DNA of 64,000 bases from Ostreiculturibacter nitratireducens (GCF_032670585.1 NZ_JAVQHL010000002.1:248001-312000); one strand, 5' to 3'. Shown: positions 1 to 9,035, counted from the first letter of the stretch. Numbers and translations are program-made. Notes: generated from the sequence alone by a model not told the origin.

Positions 1-136
1 GGAACATCACCCGCGCAGACTTGTAGACCAGGACCTGCGTCACCTCCGGCCCGTCGTAGGTCCGGAATTTCGACGGCGCGCAACCGGCGAGCGTCGCCGC
101 AAGCGCCAGCATCATGAAAACTCTGAGGAACCGCAT
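1..136 (-). CDS. Lipoprotein, probable L,D-transpeptidase (N-terminus only)
   Basis: Only the first 45 codons are present; the rest lies beyond the left edge. The protein opens with a short basic n-region, a hydrophobic stretch and a lipobox ending LAGC with Cys at residue 19, so it should be an outer- or inner-membrane lipoprotein. The following residues (TYDGP..VTQVLVYKSARVMF) resemble the start of the YkuD/YafK-type L,D-transpeptidase domain found in Rhodobacterales lipoproteins, which crosslinks peptidoglycan, but the catalytic His/Cys region is not in view. The lipobox is seen directly; the family call is inference from a short piece. It lies 80 bp downstream of the rRNA methyltransferase gene on the same strand. 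Confidence 0.5.
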   Translation of the reverse strand, partial: MRFLRVFMMLALAATLAGCAPSKFRTYDGPEVTQVLVYKSARVMF

Positions 137-216
137 CGCTTCACTGCCTCGATTTTTTTTCGTGAAAATACACGCAGAGGCCCCCGTCTGGCTAGGGTCT
201 TCCGCGAACGGAACGA

Positions 217-1443
217 TCAGTCGCGTGAGAATCTGGCCGCAAGCTCGACATGCGGCGACCACCGGAACTGGTCCACGGGCAGCACCCAGCCAAGCCGGTA
301 GCCCCCTTCCGAAAGAATGCGCGCGTCCCGTGCGAAGGTGACCGGATTGCAGGAGACGGCGGCGATCACCGGGACCTTGGAGGCGGCGAGTTCGCGTGCC
401 TGCGCCTCGCAGCCGGCGCGGGGCGGGTCGATCACCACGGCATCGAAGCGGTTGAGCTCGTCGGGCATCAGGGGGCGGCGGAACAGGTCGCGCGTCTCGG
501 TCGTGACGCGGCGAAGGCCCGGGGCATGGCGCCAGCCATGGTCGAGCGCCGCGATCATGGCGGCTTCGCCTTCCGCAGCGTGGACCTCGGCGCCTTCGGC
601 GAGCGGCAGCGCGAAGGTGCCGCAGCCGCAGAAGAGGTCGGCGATGCGGGACGCGCCGCCCACGGCCGCCCGCACGGCGGACAGAAGCGCAGCCTCGCCT
701 TCAGCGGTCGCCTGGAGGAAGGCGCCGGGGGGCGGGACGACCAGCGCCTCGCCGAAGCGCTGCGCCGGCGGGCGGCGGGTCGCGACGGGTTCGCCGTTCC
801 AGCTGAGGCGGGCGAGGTCGGCGGCCCCGGCAAGCGTTGCGAGAGCCTGAAAAAGGCTCGAATCCAGCGGTTTTCCACCCTCGGCTGCAACATCAACGCC
901 GCTCTTGGTGAGGGTGAGCGTGAACGCCACTTCGCCCTTGCGAGAGCCGCCGAGCACAACTGCCTCCTGCAGCGCTGGAAGGGTGGCCATCAGCGCCGGG
1001 TGAAGAAGCTGGCAGTCCGTGATCTCCACCACCGTGTCGGAGGCCCGGGCATGCAAGCCGACGAGCGCGCCCGACTTGAGCCTGCGTCCGGAGAGCGTCG
1101 CGCGGCGGCGCGAGCGGGCGGGAGAAGTGGCGGTGGGCCGCAGGGGCGCGTCCAGCCCCTGCGCGGAGAGCGCAAGGCGGATGACTTCGGCCTTCCAGTC
1201 CGCAACGAAGGCGTCGGAGGCGTGCATGAGCATGCAGCCGCCGCAGGCACGGTAATGCCGGCACGGCGCCTTCACCCGGTCCGGAGAGGGCGTCACGATC
1301 TTCGGCGCCGCCATCCGGCCGTTGGCGACTTCGCCCTCGACGACTTCGCCCGGCAACATCATCGGCACGAACACGGCGACGCCGTCGGCGTCATGCGCGA
1401 TCCCGTCCCCCTGGTGGCCGAGGCGGTCGATTGTCAGGTGCAT
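217..1443 (-). CDS. 23S rRNA (uracil-C5)-methyltransferase, RlmD/RumA type
   Basis: The 408-residue enzyme should use SAM to methylate a uridine of 23S rRNA. Visible parts, in order, are a TRAM-like N-terminus, four Cys suited to a [4Fe-4S] cluster (C61, C67, C70, C144), the SAM-binding motif DLFCGCGTF near 269-277, a DPPRAGC motif near 339-345, and the catalytic SCNP motif with Cys365. An ATG at 1443 was chosen over the longer open frame to 1506 because MHLTIDRLGHQGDGIA matches the family start. This start also shares one base (TGATG) with the upstream glyoxalase-like gene, implying translational coupling. RlmC, RlmD and RlmCD cannot be told apart here. Confidence 0.9.
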   Translation of the reverse strand: MHLTIDRLGHQGDGIAHDADGVAVFVPMMLPGEVVEGEVANGRMAAPKIVTPSPDRVKAPCRHYRACGGCMLMHASDAFVADWKAEVIRLALSAQGLDAPLRPTATSPARSRRRATLSGRRLKSGALVGLHARASDTVVEITDCQLLHPALMATLPALQEAVVLGGSRKGEVAFTLTLTKSGVDVAAEGGKPLDSSLFQALATLAGAADLARLSWNGEPVATRRPPAQRFGEALVVPPPGAFLQATAEGEAALLSAVRAAVGGASRIADLFCGCGTFALPLAEGAEVHAAEGEAAMIAALDHGWRHAPGLRRVTTETRDLFRRPLMPDELNRFDAVVIDPPRAGCEAQARELAASKVPVIAAVSCNPVTFARDARILSEGGYRLGWVLPVDQFRWSPHVELAARFSRD

Positions 1444-1871
1444 CACGGCTTCCGGCTGTTCGTGGCGGGGGAAAATGCCTGGCCCTCGGGCGCGAGGATC
1501 GTGCATTCGCGCAGACCGTGTGGCTTGTCGGCTGGTGGTTCGAGGACCATGCCGCCGGCCGCCTCGGCGCGGGCGGCGGCTTCGTCGGGGTCGACGCCGA
1601 AAAGATACACCTGCACGCCCGCCGCGCGGGGCGGCGTCTCGGGCAGTAGCGACAGCAGGGGGTGGCTGCCATAGGCGGCATCCGAGTGGATCTGCATCAG
1701 CGCATCGCCATGGGCAACGATCGCGAAGTCGCGGCCCACGCGGTGAGCCTTCATCCCGAAGACCTGTTCGAGGAAGGCGGCGAGACCGGGCACATCGCGC
1801 GAGAGGAGGTTCAGCCCGATGCCCTTCAGCGCGCGGCCGAGCTCCGGCGCGGGAACGGTTTCATAATCCAA
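1443..1871 (-). CDS. VOC/glyoxalase-superfamily protein, TTG start
   Basis: This 142-residue protein has one vicinal-oxygen-chelate fold: GIGLNLLSRDVPGLAAFLEQVFG opens the first beta-alpha-beta unit and a second follows near residue 85. Substrate is unknown; metal ligands are not obvious. An ATG at 1901 is possible, but a TTG at 1871 sits 6 nt after a perfect AGGAGG (1878-1883) and starts the conserved DYETVPAPE block, so I prefer it. The TTG lies inside the last codons of the upstream ABC exporter gene (stop at 1861-1863). The gene is therefore tightly coupled between that exporter and the rRNA methyltransferase. Confidence 0.75.
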   Translation of the reverse strand: MDYETVPAPELGRALKGIGLNLLSRDVPGLAAFLEQVFGMKAHRVGRDFAIVAHGDALMQIHSDAAYGSHPLLSLLPETPPRAAGVQVYLFGVDPDEAAARAEAAGGMVLEPPADKPHGLRECTILAPEGQAFSPATNSRKP

Positions 1872-3717
1872 CGGCGGCCTCCTGTTCCTCGTCATCTTCA
1901 TCGGTCCCTATGAAGCCGCCGGATTGCCGGTTCCAGTAGCGCGCGTAAAGCCCGTCGGCGGCGAGAAGTTCCGAATGCGTGCCTTCCTCGACGATCCGGC
2001 CCTCGTCGAGGACGACAATCCTGTCCATCTCCGCGATGGTGGACAGGCGGTGCGCGATTGCGAGAACGGTCTTCCCCTGCATGACGCGGTGAAGCGCGGT
2101 CTGGATCGCGGCCTCCACCTCGGAATCTAGGGCGGAGGTCGCCTCGTCGAGGACGAGGATCGGCGCGTCCTTCAGGAACGCGCGCGCGAGGGCGATTCGC
2201 TGGCGCTGACCGCCCGAAAGCTTCACCCCGCGCTCGCCCAGGAAGGCGTCGTAGCCCTTGCGGCCCTGGTGGTCCTGAAGGCCGCGGATGAACGTATCGG
2301 CCTCGGCCGCCTTCGCCGCGGCGACGATTTCCTCGGTCGTCGCGTCGGGTCGGCCGTAGAGGATATTGTCCCGCGCGGTCCGGTTGAACATCGCGGTTTC
2401 CTGCGTCACCATCGCGATCTGGCGGCGAAGGGATTCCTGCGTTACGCCCCGGATGTCCTGCCCGTCGATCAGGATCCGGCCTTTTTCCGTGTCATAGAGG
2501 CGCAGGAGCAGGGCGACGAGGGTGGATTTCCCCGCGCCCGAGGCTCCGACGATGCCGAGCTTCTCGCCCGGACGCACAGTCAGGCGGACATGCTCCACCC
2601 CGCCGGTATCGCGGCCATAGGCGAAGGAGACGTCGTCGAAGGTGATCTCTCCGCGGACGCGCGGCAGTTCCTCGGCGTCGGGCGCGTCGGTGAGCGTGTG
2701 CGGAGGCGTCAGCGTGTTCATGCCGTCCTCGACCTCGCCGATCGACCCCCAGATGCTCATGACCGCCATCGACACCCATCCCGTCATCTGCGCGATCCGG
2801 ATGGAGATGGCGCCCGCCGCGGCGATGTCGCCGGCCGTGGCGGCGCCACGGCTCCACAGAAGGATCGTCCCCATGATGAGGAGGACGGGAAGGACGCCGG
2901 CCAGCGCCATCAGCGAGAAGCGGAAGGAGGCCGAGACGCGGCCGAAGTCGAGCGCGCGCTCGCGGAAGCCGGCCATTGCCGACAGGGCCGCGCGGTCCTC
3001 GTGTTCGGCATGGGCGAAAAGCTTCACCGTCTTGATGTTTGTGATCGTATCGACGACCTGGCCCGTCACCATCGCCCGCGCCGAGGCCCGCGCCTTGGAC
3101 CGGCCCCGGACGCGCGGCAGAAACCAGCGGATCAGGAAGCCGTAGGCCACCATCCAGATGGCGAGCGCGACGCCGACCCAGATATCGATGACGAGCAGGA
3201 AGAAGATCGAGCTCACGATCGACGAGAGTGCGAAGGCCACGACGTTGATCGACTCGAAGGCCACGTCGGTCACCGAGCGCGCGGTCTGCATCTGCTTTTG
3301 CGCGATGCGTCCGGCGAAGTCGTTGTCGAAGAAGGTGACGGCCTGCCCCATCGTCCAGCGGTGGAGGCGCGACAGCACGAGGGGCAGAAGGTTCGGCTGT
3401 ATCACGATCGCGGTCGCGGCCGAGGACAGTCCGAAGACCAGGGGGCGAAGGATCAGGTAGAACGCGGCGAAGCCCAGGAAGAGCGGCCAGTTGTCGGTAA
3501 AGACCGAGCCCGCCTCGGAGCCGAGCGATCTGTCGATGACCGTGCCGAGAAGGTAGGCGGAGATGACCTCCATCGTCCCGGCCGCGGCGGAAATGAGCGC
3601 CGAGACGAGGATCGCGGGCCAGGCGCCCGAGAGGCACCAGAAGAAGAACGCGCCGAGAGTGCGCGGCGGCGGGCCTTCGGCGGGCCGGAAGGCGTCGATG
3701 AACGTGGCGATCCTCAC
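1861..3717 (-). CDS. ABC exporter half-transporter (membrane + ATPase domains), second of pair
   Basis: A 618-residue type I ABC exporter subunit with N-terminal transmembrane helices (about 1-320) and a C-terminal nucleotide-binding domain. It shows Walker A GASGAGKST, signature LSGGQRQR, Walker B ILVLDEATSALD and the switch His in AIAHRLST. The MsbA/lipid-exporter-like layout suggests export of a hydrophobic compound or lipid; the substrate cannot be read. It starts with GTG and overlaps the upstream exporter gene by GTGA (3714-3717). Both NBDs look catalytically intact, so two homodimers or a heterodimer with two active sites are possible; coupling favours the heterodimer. Confidence 0.9.
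   Translation of the reverse strand: MRIATFIDAFRPAEGPPPRTLGAFFFWCLSGAWPAILVSALISAAAGTMEVISAYLLGTVIDRSLGSEAGSVFTDNWPLFLGFAAFYLILRPLVFGLSSAATAIVIQPNLLPLVLSRLHRWTMGQAVTFFDNDFAGRIAQKQMQTARSVTDVAFESINVVAFALSSIVSSIFFLLVIDIWVGVALAIWMVAYGFLIRWFLPRVRGRSKARASARAMVTGQVVDTITNIKTVKLFAHAEHEDRAALSAMAGFRERALDFGRVSASFRFSLMALAGVLPVLLIMGTILLWSRGAATAGDIAAAGAISIRIAQMTGWVSMAVMSIWGSIGEVEDGMNTLTPPHTLTDAPDAEELPRVRGEITFDDVSFAYGRDTGGVEHVRLTVRPGEKLGIVGASGAGKSTLVALLLRLYDTEKGRILIDGQDIRGVTQESLRRQIAMVTQETAMFNRTARDNILYGRPDATTEEIVAAAKAAEADTFIRGLQDHQGRKGYDAFLGERGVKLSGGQRQRIALARAFLKDAPILVLDEATSALDSEVEAAIQTALHRVMQGKTVLAIAHRLSTIAEMDRIVVLDEGRIVEEGTHSELLAADGLYARYWNRQSGGFIGTDEDDEEQEAAVGL
1878..1883 (-). promoter_or_regulatory. Strong Shine-Dalgarno deciding a TTG start
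   Basis: On the minus strand this reads AGGAGG, six bases before the TTG at 1871. It lies within the 3' end of the ABC exporter coding sequence and argues for the TTG over the ATGs at 1901 and 1895, which have no comparable site. Confidence 0.6.
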
Positions 3718-5564
3718 TGCGCCGCCTCCTCGATGTCGGTTCCGATGAAGCCACCCGACTGGCGGTTCCAGAAGCGGGCATAAAGGCCGCCATGCGCGAG
3801 CAGCTCGGCGTGGGTTCCGTCCTCGACGACGCGGCCGTCGTCCAGAACGATGATGCGGTCGAGATGCGCGATGGTCGAAAGGCGGTGGGCGATGGCGATC
3901 ACGGTCTTGCCTTCCATCACGCCGTAAAGCGTGTCCTGGATCGCGGCCTCCACCTCGGAATCGAGGGCGGAGGTCGCCTCGTCCAGGACGAGGATCGGCG
4001 CGTCCTTCAGGATCACGCGAGCAAGCGCCACGCGCTGGCGCTGGCCGCCGGAGAGCTTCACGCCGCGTTCGCCGACATGGGCATCGTAGCCCTTGCGGCC
4101 CGACGGATCCTCGAGGGTCAGGATGAACTCATGCGCCTCGGCGCGCTTCGCGGCCTCGAACATCTCCTCCTCGGTCGCGTCCGGGCGGCCGTAGAGGATA
4201 TTGTCGCGGACCGAACGATGCAGAAGGCTCGAATCCTGCTGGACCATGCCGATCGCGCGGCGCAGCGATTCCTGCGTGACATGGGTGATGTCCTGGCCGT
4301 CGATCAGGATCCGGCCCGCCTCGGGGTCGTAGAAGCGCAGGATCAGCTTCACGAGCGTCGACTTCCCGGCGCCCGACCTGCCGATGAGGCCGACCTTCTC
4401 GCCCGGCGCGACGGTCAGCGTCACACTGTCGAGGCCGCCGGCGCCACGGCCGTAGTGGTGCGAAAGGCCCTGAATCTCGATCCGGCCGCCCCGGAATTCC
4501 AGCGGCTGCGCATCCTTCCTGTCCACGAGCGTGACTGGCTGGGCGATGGTTTCCATCCCTTCGGCGACGACGCCGAGCGCCTGCACGAGCGAACTCGTCG
4601 CCCACATGATCCAGTAGGTCATGTTGTTGAGGCGCAGGACCAGGGCGGCGGCGGCGGCCACCGTGCCGACGGTCGCCTGGCCCTGATACCAGAGGAGAAG
4701 CGCGAGGCCAGTGACCGACACGATCAGGAAACCGTTGAGCGTGGTCAGCGCCACGTCCATCCGCGTGATGATCCGCATTTCCTTCTGGAACGTCGTGCGG
4801 GCGGTTTCGATCGCTTCGCCGGCATAGGCGATCTCGCGCCCGTGATGGGCGAACATCTTGACCGAGTGGATGTTGGAATAGCTGTCGACCACCCGGCCCG
4901 TGACGGCGGAACGCGCGTCGGACGAGGCCTTGGAGGCCGGGCCCGCGCGCCGGATCGTCCAACGCAGGAGCGCAAGGTAAAGGACGATCCAGACCAGCAG
5001 CGGCAGCACGAGCCGCGGATCGGCGTCCGACAGGAGCGCCACGGATCCGATCAGCGTCGCTGTGGCGAAGGCCACGGCGTCGAAGGTCTGGAACACCGCG
5101 TCGCCCGCGGCGGGCGGCGCCTGCATGATCCGGTTGGCGATCCGCCCGGCAAAGTCGTTCTCGAACCAGCCCACGGGCTGGCGCAGCACGTGGCGATGGG
5201 CGCGCCAGCGGATCATCGTGCCGAAGTTGGGCAGGATCGTGTTGTGCAGGAGCGCGACGTCGATGCCCGAGATGATCGGGCGCAGGATCAGGACGACGAG
5301 GCCCGCGATGATGAACTCCGTCCCATGCGCGCGCCAGACCTCGGGCGGTGCGCCGGAAGCCAGAAGATCCACGAGGCGGCCCACGTACCAGATCAGCGCG
5401 ACCTCGAGCGCAGCGACGACCATCTTCAGAGCCGCGGTCACGATGAACACGCTGCGGAACGGGCGCGCGTATTCGCGCAGGAACGGCCAGAGCCGCGGCG
5501 GGGGCACGTCCTTTTCCTCGTACGCCATGTAGGGATCGACGAGGGATTCGAAGAACCGGAACAT
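3714..5564 (-). CDS. ABC exporter half-transporter, first of pair
   Basis: A 616-residue paralogue of its downstream neighbour with the same architecture: membrane domain to about residue 330, then Walker A GRSGAGKST, LSGGQRQR, VLDEATSALD and AIAHRLST. Both proteins share the same C-terminal tail pattern (YARFWNRQSGGFIGTD here, YARYWNRQSGGFIGTD there), which indicates an ancient tandem duplication. The ATG at 5564 is followed by a short N-terminal extension rich in acidic residues. The downstream partner begins within its stop codon. Substrate unknown. Confidence 0.9.
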   Translation of the reverse strand: MFRFFESLVDPYMAYEEKDVPPPRLWPFLREYARPFRSVFIVTAALKMVVAALEVALIWYVGRLVDLLASGAPPEVWRAHGTEFIIAGLVVLILRPIISGIDVALLHNTILPNFGTMIRWRAHRHVLRQPVGWFENDFAGRIANRIMQAPPAAGDAVFQTFDAVAFATATLIGSVALLSDADPRLVLPLLVWIVLYLALLRWTIRRAGPASKASSDARSAVTGRVVDSYSNIHSVKMFAHHGREIAYAGEAIETARTTFQKEMRIITRMDVALTTLNGFLIVSVTGLALLLWYQGQATVGTVAAAAALVLRLNNMTYWIMWATSSLVQALGVVAEGMETIAQPVTLVDRKDAQPLEFRGGRIEIQGLSHHYGRGAGGLDSVTLTVAPGEKVGLIGRSGAGKSTLVKLILRFYDPEAGRILIDGQDITHVTQESLRRAIGMVQQDSSLLHRSVRDNILYGRPDATEEEMFEAAKRAEAHEFILTLEDPSGRKGYDAHVGERGVKLSGGQRQRVALARVILKDAPILVLDEATSALDSEVEAAIQDTLYGVMEGKTVIAIAHRLSTIAHLDRIIVLDDGRVVEDGTHAELLAHGGLYARFWNRQSGGFIGTDIEEAAQ

Positions 5565-5621
5565 CGGGCAAGCCTTCGTGTTACCTGCCGGATATAGCGC
5601 CGTTCGGGCGCGAGGGAAACG

Positions 5622-6218
5622 TCAGTGGGCGAGGAGTTGCACGGTCGACAGGACGATCAGCGCCGCCATCGTGACGTTGAACACGCGCAGGCGGCGGTCG
5701 GTCGTGAGCCAACGGGTCAGGGACTGCCCGGCAAAGGCCCACGTGGCCGAGGAGAGAAGGCCGAAGCCGAGGAAGACCCCGCAGACGGTCACCGACGAGG
5801 CGACGGGTTTCGCCGCGATCACGAACTGCGAGACGGCGGCGATGGCCATCGACCAGCCTTTCGGATTCACCCACTGGAAGGCTGCCGCCTGGACATAGGT
5901 GAGGGGATGAACGCCGCTTCTCTTCGACCCTATTCCCCCCGAAAACGCGATCTTCCAGGCGAGCCACAGCAGGATCGCGGCGCCGCCCCAGCGGAGCGTT
6001 TCGCGCAGGACCGCGCTGGTCTGGAAGAGGCCCCCGAGCAGGAGCCCGACGATCAGCATCATCACCGGGAAGCCGGTCGCGACTCCCAGCATATGGGGCA
6101 CCGTGCGGCGGAAACCGAAATTCGCGCCCGACGCGGCGAGCATCGCGTTGTTCGGGCCCGGCGTGAAGAGCGTGCCGATAGCAAGGCCGATGAGGGCAAG
6201 TGAGGCTTCGGGTGTCAT
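5622..6218 (-). CDS. LysE-family amino-acid/metabolite exporter
   Basis: A 198-residue inner-membrane protein with about six hydrophobic segments. The LysE/RhtB signature FTPGPNNAMLAASGANFG is near residues 18-35 and PKGWSMAIA near 135. Such proteins export amino acids or related small molecules; the substrate is not predictable. The open frame runs on to 6656, but that extension is arginine/serine-rich antisense-like sequence, and the ATG at 6218 starts the family's usual short N-terminus. It follows the CCA-adding enzyme gene by 52 bp on the same strand. Confidence 0.88.
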   Translation of the reverse strand: MTPEASLALIGLAIGTLFTPGPNNAMLAASGANFGFRRTVPHMLGVATGFPVMMLIVGLLLGGLFQTSAVLRETLRWGGAAILLWLAWKIAFSGGIGSKRSGVHPLTYVQAAAFQWVNPKGWSMAIAAVSQFVIAAKPVASSVTVCGVFLGFGLLSSATWAFAGQSLTRWLTTDRRLRVFNVTMAALIVLSTVQLLAH

Positions 6219-6270
6219 GGGGTTTCGGAGAGGTCGGGACGACGACCTGTCGCGCGACGCCGTGCGCGGG

Positions 6271-7416
6271 TCAAGAGAGGAGTTGTTCCCGGGTAAGGGA
6301 GAACCCCGCCGCGATCCACTGCGCCTCGAGCTCACGAAGACGCGCGCCCAGCGCCTCGCCCTCCAGAGCCGGCATGAGATCGGAGGCCCGGATCGGGAAT
6401 TTCGCCACCGCTCCCCTGGCAACCTCGTTCTCCCATCCCTCCGGCAGCGGCGCCCCCGCGAGCGCCGCGCGAAGGAGGACGATGTCATGCGCGGCCTCTG
6501 CCCCGTGGCGGTAGGCGAGTTCAGCCGCTCCGGCCGTGCTCGCGATCCCCTCGCGCAGGATCGAGAGCCGCCGGGATTCCGGCCGCGACAGGCGGAGGGC
6601 GTCCTCCGGGTCCTCGCCGCCCAGCGCCGCGAGGCGGCGCAGGAACGCGGGCGCATAGGCGCCTTCGATGTGGATCAGCGGCGCGAGCGCGCGGGCATCC
6701 GCGCCGGGGAGGACGCGCGAAAGGACACCGGTGGCCTGCATCGCCGCGACCGAGGGCGCGGGGTCGGGCGCGGCGAGGAGACGGCGCATCTCGTGGCCGA
6801 GCCGCTCCTTGGAAAGCGTCTCTATTCCGGCGGAATTCGCGGCGCAGGCGGCGAGCCCCTCGGGGTCGAGGCCCTCCCGTTCGTCGCCGTACCAGGCGTG
6901 GAAGCGGAAGAAGCGGAGGATGCGCAGGAAGTCCTCGCGGATCCGCTCGCCCGCGTCGCCGACGAAGCGGACGCGGCGGGACCGAAGGTCGGGAAGGCCG
7001 CCCAGGGGGTCGATCACGCGGCCATCGGCCTCCGCGTATAGCGCGTTCATCGTGAAGTCGCGCCGCGCGGCGTCATCCTCGACATGCGTGGAGTATGCGA
7101 CGACGGCGCGGCGTCCGAAGGTTTCGACGTCGCGGCGGAAGGTCGTGACCTCGTGCGGCTCGCCCTTGGCGACGACGGTGATCGTGCCGTGGTCGATCCC
7201 GGTCGGCACGGGCTTCAGACCGGCATTCCGGGCGAGCTGCATCACCCGCTCGGGCACCGCGTCCGTGGCGATGTCGATGTCGGCGACCGGGTAACCAAGA
7301 AGCGAGTTCCGGACGCAGCCGCCGACGAGAAGTGCGCGATGCCCGCCTTCGGCAAGCATACCCAGCACCTCCTGAACGTGATCGTTCTCGATCCAGTCGC
7401 CCGTTACCCGCATCAT
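6271..7416 (-). CDS. CCA tRNA nucleotidyltransferase / poly(A) polymerase family
   Basis: This 381-residue protein belongs to the class II tRNA nucleotidyltransferase/poly(A) polymerase superfamily. It shows the nucleotidyltransferase signature LLVGGCVRNSLLG followed by the catalytic DIDIA carboxylates (about 25-45), a RRDFTMNAL motif, and RIREDFLRILRFFRF further on. It should add or repair the 3' CCA of tRNAs. ATG at 7416 overlaps the upstream Nudix stop codon (ATGATG); ATG at 7413 is an equally workable start. CCA addition and polyadenylation cannot be separated from sequence alone, but CCA addition is the usual role in alphaproteobacteria. Confidence 0.88.
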   Translation of the reverse strand: MMRVTGDWIENDHVQEVLGMLAEGGHRALLVGGCVRNSLLGYPVADIDIATDAVPERVMQLARNAGLKPVPTGIDHGTITVVAKGEPHEVTTFRRDVETFGRRAVVAYSTHVEDDAARRDFTMNALYAEADGRVIDPLGGLPDLRSRRVRFVGDAGERIREDFLRILRFFRFHAWYGDEREGLDPEGLAACAANSAGIETLSKERLGHEMRRLLAAPDPAPSVAAMQATGVLSRVLPGADARALAPLIHIEGAYAPAFLRRLAALGGEDPEDALRLSRPESRRLSILREGIASTAGAAELAYRHGAEAAHDIVLLRAALAGAPLPEGWENEVARGAVAKFPIRASDLMPALEGEALGARLRELEAQWIAAGFSLTREQLLS

Positions 7417-8012
7417 TCCATCCGGTCCGCAAGTGCGCGCAGGATACGCGCGGTCGCGCCCCAGATGTAATAGGGTCCGTAGGGAACGGCATAGTAGCGG
7501 CGCCATTCTCCGCGCCAGCGGCGCTTTTCCACGCGGAAGCGGGCAGGGTCCGCGACATGGGAGAGGGGGACGGTGAAGACCTCGTCCACCTCGCCCAGCT
7601 CGGGAACGGGCGTGAACGGCGCGATGACACGGCCGAGGACAGGCGTGACGGTGAAGCCCGTCACCGTTTCATGCGGGTCCATGAGGCCGAGGATTTCGAC
7701 GTTGATGGGGTCAAGCCCGATTTCCTCGTGGGACTCGCGCAGTGCTGCGGCTGTCGCGTCGGCGTCGGTCGGATCGACCTTGCCGCCGGGGAAGGCGATC
7801 TGGCCCGGATGGTGCTTCAGCCGCGAGGATCGCTTGGTCAGCATCACCTCGGGGCCGCGCGGGCCCAAAAGGAACGGAACAAGCACCCCGGCGGGGCGCA
7901 GGACGCGTCCCTCGGGGAGGGCCACTTGCGGGTTGAGGTCGAAGTCCGAGGTGTCGCGGCCCTTGCGCGACAGCGCCGCAAGGACTGGCGCGAGCGGATC
8001 AGTCGCCGTCAC
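7413..8012 (-). CDS. Nudix hydrolase, CoA pyrophosphatase type
   Basis: 199 residues with a full Nudix box (GG..D....DATAAALRESHEEIGL) preceded by the CoA-pyrophosphatase signature LTKRSSRLKHHPGQIAFPGG. These features predict cleavage of CoA or its derivatives to phosphopantetheine and 3',5'-ADP. Translation starts at GTG 8012, inside the last codons of hslO (overlap 14 nt), and ends in the CCA enzyme's start, so hslO, this gene and the CCA gene look like one coupled operon. The start fits the family length. Confidence 0.88.
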   Translation of the reverse strand: MTATDPLAPVLAALSRKGRDTSDFDLNPQVALPEGRVLRPAGVLVPFLLGPRGPEVMLTKRSSRLKHHPGQIAFPGGKVDPTDADATAAALRESHEEIGLDPINVEILGLMDPHETVTGFTVTPVLGRVIAPFTPVPELGEVDEVFTVPLSHVADPARFRVEKRRWRGEWRRYYAVPYGPYYIWGATARILRALADRME

Positions 8013-9009
8013 CCTCGGCCTCCCCGGGCGTTTCCGCCTCGAAACCGAGTGTCTTGGGATCGAATTCGTAATGCGCGCCGCAGAACTGGCAGTCGGCGGT
8101 GACGACGCCTTCGTCGGTCGTCATCGTGCCGATGTCCTTGGCCGAGTAGATCGAGAGGCTCTGGCGCACCTTGTCGGGCGAGCAGGTGCAGCCGAACTCC
8201 ACCCGCTGCGGATCGAACACGCGGGGGCCTTCCTCGTGGAAAAGCCGCACGAGAAGGTCGGTCGCCTGCACGGCGGGGCCGATCAGCTCCATCTCCTCGA
8301 CCGTGTCGAGAAGCAGGTTGGCCCGACCCCAGTTCTCTTCCTCCTCGCCCTCGAGGATATCCTCGGCGGCCAGCAATCCACCCTCGCCGGTGCCGCCTTC
8401 GCCCTTCGCGTGGGGCGACGCCTTGGGCATCGTCTGCAGCATCACGCCGCCGGCGCGCCAGCGTTCGCCCTCGCCCGAGAGCCGCGAACGTCCGAAGGAC
8501 AGTTCGAACCGGGTCGGCAGCTGTTCCGACTGCGCGAAATAGGTCTCGGCGCAGGTCGCAAGGGAGCCGCCCGCAATCGGGGTGATGCCCTGGTAGGGAA
8601 CCGTGCCGGGGCCCTGGTCGATCAGGATGGCGAAATAGCCCTGCCCGATCAGGTCGAAGGGCTCGGCCGCCGGATCGATGCGCGTCTCGTCGAAGCTTGC
8701 CCAGCCGCGGATGCGGGCGGGAGCGCCTTCCCTCTCGGGGGCGTAGTAGTCCGTCGCGATGATGCGCGCCGGCCCATCGCCGCGGATCTGGAGCGACAGT
8801 TTCCAGCGAAGCTTGACCGTCGGGCCGATGAGCGCCGTCAGCATGGCCGCTTCTGCCACCAGCGCTTCGATCTGCGGCGGGTAGTCGTGCTGGGCCAGGA
8901 CCATTTCCAGGACGCCGTCCAGACGTGCTACCCGACCCCGGATATCGGAGCGGTCAAGCTGAAACGGAAGGACGGTATCGTCCCAGGCGATCTGCGACAG
9001 GGTTGTCAT
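7999..9009 (-). CDS. hslO: Hsp33 redox-regulated holdase chaperone
   Basis: A 336-residue Hsp33. The C-terminal zinc/redox centre is complete: CTCS and CQFC (CxC...CxxC), which releases zinc and forms disulfides on oxidation and heat to switch on holdase activity. A Gly/Glu-rich insertion near residues 205-230 (GEGGTGEGG, GEEEEN) is more acidic than in E. coli Hsp33. ATG at 9009 begins the conserved N-terminus; the open frame to 9087 is an upstream extension into the promoter. First gene of a coupled cluster with the CoA Nudix hydrolase and CCA enzyme. Confidence 0.93.
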   Translation of the reverse strand: MTTLSQIAWDDTVLPFQLDRSDIRGRVARLDGVLEMVLAQHDYPPQIEALVAEAAMLTALIGPTVKLRWKLSLQIRGDGPARIIATDYYAPEREGAPARIRGWASFDETRIDPAAEPFDLIGQGYFAILIDQGPGTVPYQGITPIAGGSLATCAETYFAQSEQLPTRFELSFGRSRLSGEGERWRAGGVMLQTMPKASPHAKGEGGTGEGGLLAAEDILEGEEEENWGRANLLLDTVEEMELIGPAVQATDLLVRLFHEEGPRVFDPQRVEFGCTCSPDKVRQSLSIYSAKDIGTMTTDEGVVTADCQFCGAHYEFDPKTLGFEAETPGEAEGDGD

Positions 9010-9035
9010 GGAATTTCCTAGTAGCGTGCCAATGC

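Noticed and set aside
137..216. Terminator-like CGTG..CACG stem with an A/T run before the methyltransferase stop
   Set aside because: The T-run lies on the plus strand before the stem, the wrong orientation for ending the minus-strand transcript; the stem is only four pairs.
3792..5597. 601-codon frame antisense to the upstream ABC exporter
   Set aside because: Complement of a well-supported gene with clear ABC motifs; the antisense product has no recognisable fold.
5622..6656. 344-residue version of the LysE-family protein
   Set aside because: The first ~146 residues are Arg/Ser/Pro-rich antisense-like sequence overlapping the CCA enzyme gene; the ATG at 6218 starts the known family N-terminus.
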